From the NCBI RefSeq assembly GCF_003576645.1, contig NC_044925.1:2683878-2747877 (forward strand): a DNA stretch of 64,000 nt. The letters run 5' to 3'. The notes beneath the pieces are model-generated. The model made no database searches and was not told where the DNA came from. It was given only the letters and a program-made list of their open reading frames with translations. Source of the DNA: Ipomoea triloba (Eukaryota > Streptophyta > Magnoliopsida > Solanales > Convolvulaceae). Positions 57,480 to 64,000 of this stretch are shown here, piece after piece (the first letter of the stretch is position 1; every line of letters starts with the position of its first letter). A program made the translations under genes and the position numbers.

Positions 57480-57635
57480 TAATAACTCAAAAGGGTAGTT
57501 CAAGTGGCAAATGAGCTTCCTTGTGGGGAAGAAACTCCGGGATAATTCGGATTCGGTTCCCACAAATGACTAGTGAGGATTAGTTTGGATGACTCGGACC
57601 GTTCAACAGAAAGACTTGAAACAATTCGTGAATTT
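57480..57635 (+). mobile_element. tRNA-like SINE, second family, 13-bp target duplication
   Basis: The A-box-like GGTAGTTCAAGTGGC and B-box-like GGATTCGGTTCCC lie in a 156-bp body. It is flanked by ATGTAAAAAGTTA at 57467-57479 and 57636-57648. The tail is not poly-A. Its sequence differs from the 44221 family. Confidence 0.65.
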
Positions 57636-57648
57636 ATGTAAAAAGTTA

Positions 57649-58860
57649 CTGTATAATGTTTGGCCGAGTCATACTCATTCTATTCCATTTGAAATAAATA
57701 ATATTATGAATAAGGAAATCATTAAAATATAGGTAGATAAGCGACAAAGGGAAAATAGTCAAATTATTGCGGACGTATGCAATTAATATTAGGAGGAGAC
57801 CTAAATGTGTGGAGAAACTGCTGGCAACGCAGCAAAGTACTATGTAATATGTATAGTCCACAGAAGACCAAAGGGTTGACCAAAACACAGTGATTCGATT
57901 CAACAACGTGGGGTGATCGAAGCCTTTGAACCTCAAATCTAACAGCACGTTTGGATGAACCAAAATGAATTGATAAAAAAAAAAGATTTATTGGCGGAAA
58001 AAGAAAATCAAAACCTTTATATTTTGTAATAATTATATTCAAATTTTTAAAACTTGCTGAAAAAAATTCTTATATTTATGTCTTGAGCCAATTATATCCA
58101 AAGATTTAAAATTTGATTTAAAAAATGCATTTTTGTGTTTTGTGACAATTATTCCCAATTAAAGTATATAATTTTAAAAATAATTCAATTCTCTTGATTT
58201 AAATATTTAACTTATAACTATAATATTCATAGGTACTTTTATATTGTAAAATATTTATTTGAAGAGTTTAATTTTGAACTTTTACTTCTTCAAGTAAACA
58301 TTTTTATGCAATATGTTTTTTAAAATAAAATTATGTTCAAAATTTTTAAAACTAATTTATGTGCAAACTCAATAAATTTGAGTTAGTCTTGGGTTAGAAA
58401 TTATAATTGTCACTAAATGTTTAAATTTTTTTCACCAAGTTTTAAAGGTTTTGATATAATTTTTACAATGTATAATTGTTTGTATTTTTTCTACAATTAA
58501 GTCAAAAGGAAAATAACTTGAATTCATTTTTATTTAAATGTGAAAGGACCAAAAAATAAAAGGAGAAGAAAAATACTCCTTGCACTCATGTTTTGCACTA
58601 TGTTCTATAGAGTAAATGACAAAAATAGTCTAATATTTTCCAGAAAGAGGTGACCTAGTAGGTAGAACATGATTATCATACTTAAAAATTATGAAATTTG
58701 ATTCTTGTTAACACCTTCTCCTGTGGAATCCATTAAAATTTGTCTAATGTATACCTTTAGATAGTGGTTACGAGTTTCCCTCGTCATCATAATAGCCATT
58801 ATTAATATCTTTTAGTAAAAATTATTCTCTCCTTGCAAGAAAAATAACTTAATTGTGTCA
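57649..58860. other. AT-rich intergenic region
   Basis: No gene is supported. A diverged SINE-like stretch (AGGTGACCTAGTAGGTAGAA and GTTACGAGTTTCCCTCGTCA) lies at about 58645-58800. Confidence 0.4.
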
Positions 58861-58863
58861 AAA

Positions 58864-58975
58864 TCTTGTGGTCTAAAGGCATCCAGTTGCACTCTTATAT
58901 GGGACGATACTGACTCTTTGTATTTCAGTAAGAAGACTATTATGTTTTTTGTACCTATTACCATATAAGTCACTA
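58864..58975 (+). mobile_element. Degenerate SINE, same family as 44221-44382
   Basis: AATCTTGTGGTCTAAAGGCA, then GACTCTTTGTATTTCAGTAA, then CCTATTACCATATAAGTCAC follow the order of the intact copy. The borders are blurred. Confidence 0.55.
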
Positions 58976-59372
58976 TTGGAAATAGATACGTGACTGCGGA
59001 TTTCTTTATTCACTTTTTAAACATAATTTATTCATTTTCTTGAATTTTGGTTCTTTCTGAGTTTGATAGCAGTCCAAAAACATGGCAAAAGTGTATAACC
59101 CAGTACCCACCCTGACAACAAGATACATGTATCCACCTTCAGATCCATCCCTTTCCACTATTCTGGATCACTGGATTCTATCCCCCACTTCTTCCTTTCA
59201 TTTCACTGCCCCCCACCCCCAAGTGCCTTGAGTTTCAAGTAATCTTGAATCTATCTATCTACATGTATTTATTTATGCCTAGATTCCTTTAAATCTTTTC
59301 CCAAATTTGATTAAATCCTGTCCCCCACTCTGTTCTCTGGGTGTCTGATGCGAGCTTTAATTCGGCTCGGGT

Positions 59373-61179
59373 ATGGATCATCAAGGATCCGGTAATCGGG
59401 TAGAAGCTAATCCGGAACTGGGTTCGACTGCGCAAAGTGTGGGCGAGACGAGAATCGCGATTGAAGTTGATGAAAAGGATGAGAATTCAGTGAGGCGAGG
59501 TGATGATGAGGAGGAGGGATTTTGTTGTGGGGAGGATTTGGAAAGGGTGTGCAGAATATGCCATTTGAATGCGAAAGATATGAAGAATTCAAAGGATTTG
59601 ATTATTGAGCTGGGTTGTAATTGTAAAGGGGAGCTTGGATTTGCCCATTTGCATTGCGCAGAGGCATGGTTTAAGCTCAAAGGAAACAGGTATATATGTA
59701 TTTAGATTCTTAATTTCACAACATTCATCATCATTTATGTGTTACTGCAAATTTATTCAATAATTGGTCAACCCCAACCAAGCTGTTGAGGTTCAGCTAT
59801 GGACAAACTAGGTTAGTTTCTTTCCTTTCCTCGTGTCCTTTGCTGACTTGGATCACAAGGTGAAGTTTACCTAATGTATATCTTCGACTCTCAATGGGAG
59901 TGGTGTATGTGTACCCTGATTTACCTCCTTGTGGTCCTTTGTCAACTACGATCAGAAGGTATGGTTTAATCGTGCATGTTTCCGACTCCCTATGGGAGTT
60001 GCCTATTGGCTTTCGAGTCAGCTATGGACAGTCTAGGTTGAATTATCTTCTTGTGGTTTTTTGTCAACTAGGGCCTATAGTTATAGGGTGGAGTGTACTG
60101 CACACCTTTTGATAGTGACTGCAGTTATAGGGTGGAGTGTACAGCACACCTTCTGATAGTGACTGCGGGTTCCTTATCACCCAAAATATATTCAATAATT
60201 ATGGCTGCTTTTGTTATCTGTCTATCAGTTTGATTTAGACTTTTGGTTAAAGATAGTTAATTTGCCATTGTTTGAAGCATAATGACTTTTAGAAAATGCT
60301 GAAACAACACTTGATTAGTGGTAACCTCATAGCAGAGATGATTGCAGGTTCTAGCTATCTTCACCCTTTCACAGTCATATAATTTGGAAGGGAAAGAACT
60401 AAAACAGTCACTGTTTTGTTTAGAATCGAAAACATTGTTAGTTTGCTGTTGTTTGTTGTTATTTGGTTACCATGAAACAGCTGCTTTGACAGAACCATAT
60501 ATAACTTCTTGGATCCTTTGGGCCTTCCAATGAGTCAGCTGTAATATAATTTAACAAAAGTTGTATACATTGCGTTCTTGGGCATGATTTATATTATTTG
60601 AGAATAAAGATGTTTGAAGTATGATAGTGTCATGTAGTCTCTAGCAACCCTTGTAGGGCAACTGTGTCGTGTTGTGTATTTCACATTCTTTTTTTTTTTT
60701 GAAATAATTGTGTATTTCACATTCTGATCACTAAAAACCGAACAATTTGCTGGTTTTTGCTTGTTGACAATAAACATCGTTTCTGTTTTTGGTTCATGGC
60801 TTGATGCTTGCTCGACTAGTACAAACTTAACGAAATTTATGTCGAATAAGGAGTAACGAGAAGTGTAACACTTGTTCCGAATAACCTCAACAGCTGAGCT
60901 TTTGTACTTAGCAATCTGGATTAAAGCAACAAATGATTGTGTTTTGGTGTCCACTTATATGATCTTGGGTGCAGGTTATGCGAAATATGTGGGGAGACGG
61001 TGAAAAACGTGAGAGGCGTGGGCGATGCGAGGTTCATGGAAGAGTGGAACGACGGGGGAGCTAGCGCTGCAGAAAGCGGTAAGAGTTGCTGGAATGGACA
61101 GCCATTCTGCAACTTCTTGATGGCCTGCCTGGTTATAACGTTGTTACTTCCTTGGTTTTTACGAGTGGATATCTTTTGA
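59373..61179 (+). CDS. RING-CH (RINGv, C4HC3) E3 ubiquitin ligase-like membrane protein
   Basis: Two exons, 59373-59689 and 60975-61179, join in frame across a 1.3 kb intron (AACAG|gt ... cag|G) to give 173 residues. An acidic N-terminus is followed by the RING-CH finger with C60/C63 (VCRICH), C82/C84 (GCNC), H92/C95 (HLHC) and C108/C111 (LCEIC). Their spacing (7 residues from C84 to H92, 12 from C95 to C108) is as in MARCH-type proteins. The intron splits the finger between its third and fourth ligand pairs. A single hydrophobic C-terminal segment (FCNFLMACLVITLLLPWF) probably anchors it in a membrane. Such proteins usually ubiquitinate membrane or ER proteins. All eight ligands are present. 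The first ATG of the frame is used as the start. It is complete and apparently functional. Confidence 0.88.
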
Positions 61180-61373
61180 CATTAAGTGATAGATCGAAGA
61201 TGCAAAGCATTCTTAGCTTGAGTTTGATTCTCTGTAAGTGTAAGTTGTAGCCTCCACTTGAATATATACATAAACACACACACAGTGATGTACAATGTTG
61301 ATTACACTATTGTCTGGTCCATCAAAAGTTGAAATATTGTCTTTACATGAAAAACATGCAAAATTCTTCAATA

Positions 61374-61377
<4 letters not shown>

Positions 61378-61447
<70 letters not shown>

Positions 61448-62055
61448 NNNNNNNNNNNNNNNNNNNNNNNNNNNNNNNNNNNNNNNNNNNNNNNNNNNNN
61501 NNNNNNNNNNNNNNNNNNNNNNNNNNNNNNNNNNNNNNNNNNNNNNNNNNNNNNNNNNNNNNNNNNNNNNNNNNNNNNNNNNNNNNNNNNNNNNNNNNNN
61601 NNNNNNNNNNNNNNNNNNNNNNNNNNNNNNNNNNNNNNNNNNNNNNNNNNNNNNNNNNNNNNNNNNNNNNNNNNNNNNNNNNNNNNNNNNNNNNNNNNNN
61701 NNNNNNNNNNNNNNNNNNNNNNNNNNNNNNNNNNNNNNNNNNNNNNNNNNNNNNNNNNNNNNNNNNNNNNNNNNNNNNNNNNNNNNNNNNNNNNNNNNNN
61801 NNNNNNNNNNNNNNNNNNNNNNNNNNNNNNNNNNNNNNNNNNNNNNNNNNNNNNNNNNNNNNNNNNNNNNNNNNNNNNNNNNNNNNNNNNNNNNNNNNNN
61901 NNNNNNNNNNNNNNNNNNNNNNNNNNNNNNNNNNNNNNNNNNNNNNNNNNNNNNNNNNNNNNNNNNNNNNNNNNNNNNNNNNNNNNNNNNNNNNNNNNNN
62001 NNNNNNNNNNNNNNNNNNNNNNNNNNNNNNNNNNNNNNNNNNNNNNNNNNNNNNN

Positions 62056-62130
<75 letters not shown>
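61378..62130. repeat. (TA)n microsatellite with a 608-base N gap
   Basis: TA units run from 61378 to 61447 and again from 62056 to 62130, with Ns in 61448-62055. The repeat probably continues through the gap and caused the assembly break. The long open frames drawn through the gap are artefacts. Confidence 0.97.
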
Positions 62131-62132
<2 letters not shown>

Positions 62133-62137
62133 CTGCT

Positions 62138-62660
62138 TGGCCAATGACCTTGTGGTCAAGTGGCATGAAGTGTTTGGTTTTCGATGCTTTCTTAAGACGT
62201 GCTTGGTTCATGGGTTTATACACTAAGAATGAGAATCAAAATTAGTGTCTGGTTGACAACTTTTTAAAACTTTTTAAAACACAAATATGATATTTGATTA
62301 CCCCTTTAATTAAAAACTCCATTCCCTAATTTAAAAAATTGTCACTCCATCTTATTGGTAATATATGGTTTTTAAATTTTGATTAGTACTTTTAAATTTT
62401 TGTTTTGATTTTTTTCCCATATTGGTGTTTTGGATGTCATTATATTAGGATCAATTATTTTGATTTTTTGTATTTTTAAAACATTTATTCCTATTATAGG
62501 TTATACATAACCAAACATTAATATTGGTAATCATTCTAATTCCATCTTACTACCAAACATACAAAATACTTTTACCAAAACTCATACCATTACCAAGTAT
62601 TTGATTCTTATTTCGATTTCGATTCTCGTGTGCGAACCAAATACATCCTTACATTTCTTT
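62138..62660. mobile_element. SINE head fragment and MITE-like element
   Basis: CCAATGACCTTGTGGTCAAGTGGCAT at about 62142-62168 is the head of the 44221 SINE family (quoted here as CCAATGACCTTGTGGTC). It is followed by a stretch whose right end (CGATTCTCGTGTGCGAACCA at about 62618) matches the right end of the MITE at 31952-32250. It is probably a truncated SINE joined to a diverged PIF-type MITE. Confidence 0.5.
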
Positions 62661-63270
62661 CTATATATATGTGTATATATATATATATTTTAAAGTTTTG
62701 CTCTTTAGCTAAAAAATAATAATTAAAGAAGCATAACCTAATTTAATTCTTGTGGCACAAGAGCATCCATAATAGTGGAGTTTTTTTTTTCTTTTTTGAG
62801 AAGTTTTCGTAAGTGTGATTAGGAAAGAGAATATGAGAAAAAAAAGAGAGATAAAAAATAGATAAAAGAAAAATAAATAAAAAGAAAACGAAAAAGCTGC
62901 CATTAAGGACAGCTAAACAGAGGATCCCTAATGCGCCTTTCTCCTTCTCTCTATTTGTCAGGCAGCTATGCGCCTTTCCTTTCTTCTTCTCTCTCTATTT
63001 GTCAGATAATTTATTGTTCCAAAAAATGATTTTTACAAATGAATCTTTCTCCTCTCTCTTCCCTTTCTCTTTCTTCCACCTCATCTTTTAGTATTCTAAA
63101 ACCCCCAAATAACATATGGTATGGATATCTAAGAACATTGTGACACGAAAATGAAGTGATTAATATGTTGTAAATGAAATGTCGTGGGTTGCTGACTTGC
63201 TGGCATGGAGTAGAATATTAAAAGGCTCAAAAGTAATGGGAAAAGGTTAGCCAGGTTGGATATATATCTG
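62661..63270. other. Intergenic region with MITE remnant
   Basis: GAGCATCCATAATAGTGGAG and CGTAAGTGTGATTAGGAAAG at about 62760-62828 are related to the MITE at 42003-42350. CTCTCTATTTGTCAG occurs twice (about 62946 and 62990). No gene is seen. Confidence 0.45.
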
Positions 63271-63560
63271 TGCAGTGTCCACGTGGCAGACAGGAAGTCA
63301 AGATGTTTATGTTTTGATAAAAGAATCTAGTGGCAAACGAGGAACATGTATCTACATATATAGTCGGTCAAGACCAAAGCAAGAATAAGAGAAGTTTGAC
63401 CAACAAAATAGGAACGTTATGTTTACAAAATATTGTTATATAAAGCAATCTCCTCTCTCCATGCTCAGGTTATTCAGGTCATTATTTGTGCACTTGTACA
63501 TATTGAATTGAATGATATAGTGAAATTATCTTGACTCAACTCAACAAGGTATATGAGTTT
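63271..63560 (+). promoter_or_regulatory. Candidate promoter and leader of a gene beyond the window
   Basis: A G-box CCACGTGGCA (63279-63288) lies about 150 bp before a TATA-box TATATAAAG (63437-63445). CT-rich and AC-rich leader-like sequence follows, then a possible donor (CAACAAG|GTATATGAG) near 63549. No coding start is visible before 64000, so this is a weak, context-only call. Confidence 0.3.
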
Positions 63561-64000
63561 TTAATGTTATAATTTTTGCATCAATTTTGTGTATCTCATT
63601 ATTTATTATGATTTATATTTTTCACATCAACTGACAAGGTTTGTACCTAGAATGGTCCTTCAACTATTTTGATCAGAATTGCCTGGTTGCTAAATTCCAA
63701 TTAAATCAAATTAAGTCCATGATTATGCATTTCGTGTTTAATGTAGTTATGTAGTCATTAGGTAATTTTCTTGCCAAATTAAATACAAGAGTAATGTTGT
63801 AAATTCAAGTCCTTCTCGCCCCATATATATACACGAAGGAATTTGGTAGAGACCATGATAATAGTGGGTGACAAATATTTTTAGTCCTCAAAAGGAAATT
63901 TTTGATGGAGACAGTCAACACGACAAGAAAAGTTTGAATGATTTTTTATTGAAAGTTTAGAATTTTTACAATTTTAGTGTGAAAAGTTAGGACTTCATTG

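Noticed and set aside
60589..60954. 121-codon minus-strand frame in the RING-CH intron
   Set aside because: No similarity, lies wholly within an intron and includes a poly-A/T stretch.
61213..62245. Several long open frames on both strands across the N gap
   Set aside because: They consist of Tyr-Ile repeats from (TA)n and unknown residues from the Ns. They are artefacts.

Overview
This is a 64 kb window of nuclear DNA from a flowering plant, probably an asterid-type eudicot. The evidence is spliced genes with GT/AG introns, a CNL-type resistance gene pair, an LRR-receptor kinase, a RING-CH E3 ligase, a Borealin-like mitotic gene and dense plant transposons. Repeats and base composition would fit Convolvulaceae such as Ipomoea, but that is a guess. 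The sequence is AT-rich and holds one 608-base N gap plus two single Ns in poly-T runs.

Layout. 1-5.7 kb is AT-rich intergenic DNA. 5.76-7.33 kb is a block (A) duplicated at 43.58-47.34 kb. 7.35-11.6 kb is a second block (B) carrying a full-length CNL gene on the minus strand, duplicated at 34.86-38.9 kb with a second full-length CNL. 11.76-12.67 kb is a 0.9 kb near-perfect foldback. 13.17-14.86 kb holds the last five exons of an LRR-II receptor kinase whose LRR ectodomain is missing. 16.59-17.82 kb is a Pack-MULE-like element carrying a monoacylglycerol-lipase-like fragment. 18.07-18.87 kb is a decayed LINE. 19.4-19.93 kb is a 5'-truncated RING-H2 gene lacking one zinc ligand, next to GC-rich minisatellites. 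21.5-27.65 kb is an LTR retrotransposon with no pol and one open 511-codon frame.

28.1-31.5 kb is a 3.4 kb MULE-like element filled with an AATACTTTA-type array and two nested inverted-repeat elements; three small relatives with 9-bp target duplications lie at 39.5, 40.4 and 56.9 kb. 31.9-34.8 kb contains further MITEs. 39-43.5 kb holds microsatellites, a hAT-type element and SINE copies. 47.4-48.8 kb is a Helitron-type helicase pseudogene, followed by CACTA-like subterminal repeats and a GC-rich stretch. 52.4-56.3 kb is a six-coding-exon Borealin-related gene. 59.4-61.2 kb is a two-exon RING-CH gene. The window ends with a possible promoter at about 63.3-63.5 kb.

The genes do not form one pathway. 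The immune-related part (two CNLs and a receptor-kinase remnant) is a small resistance-gene cluster reshaped by segmental duplication and transposons. The Borealin-like and RING-CH genes look like ordinary housekeeping genes. Exon joins were deduced by eye from splice sites and frame, without transcripts.
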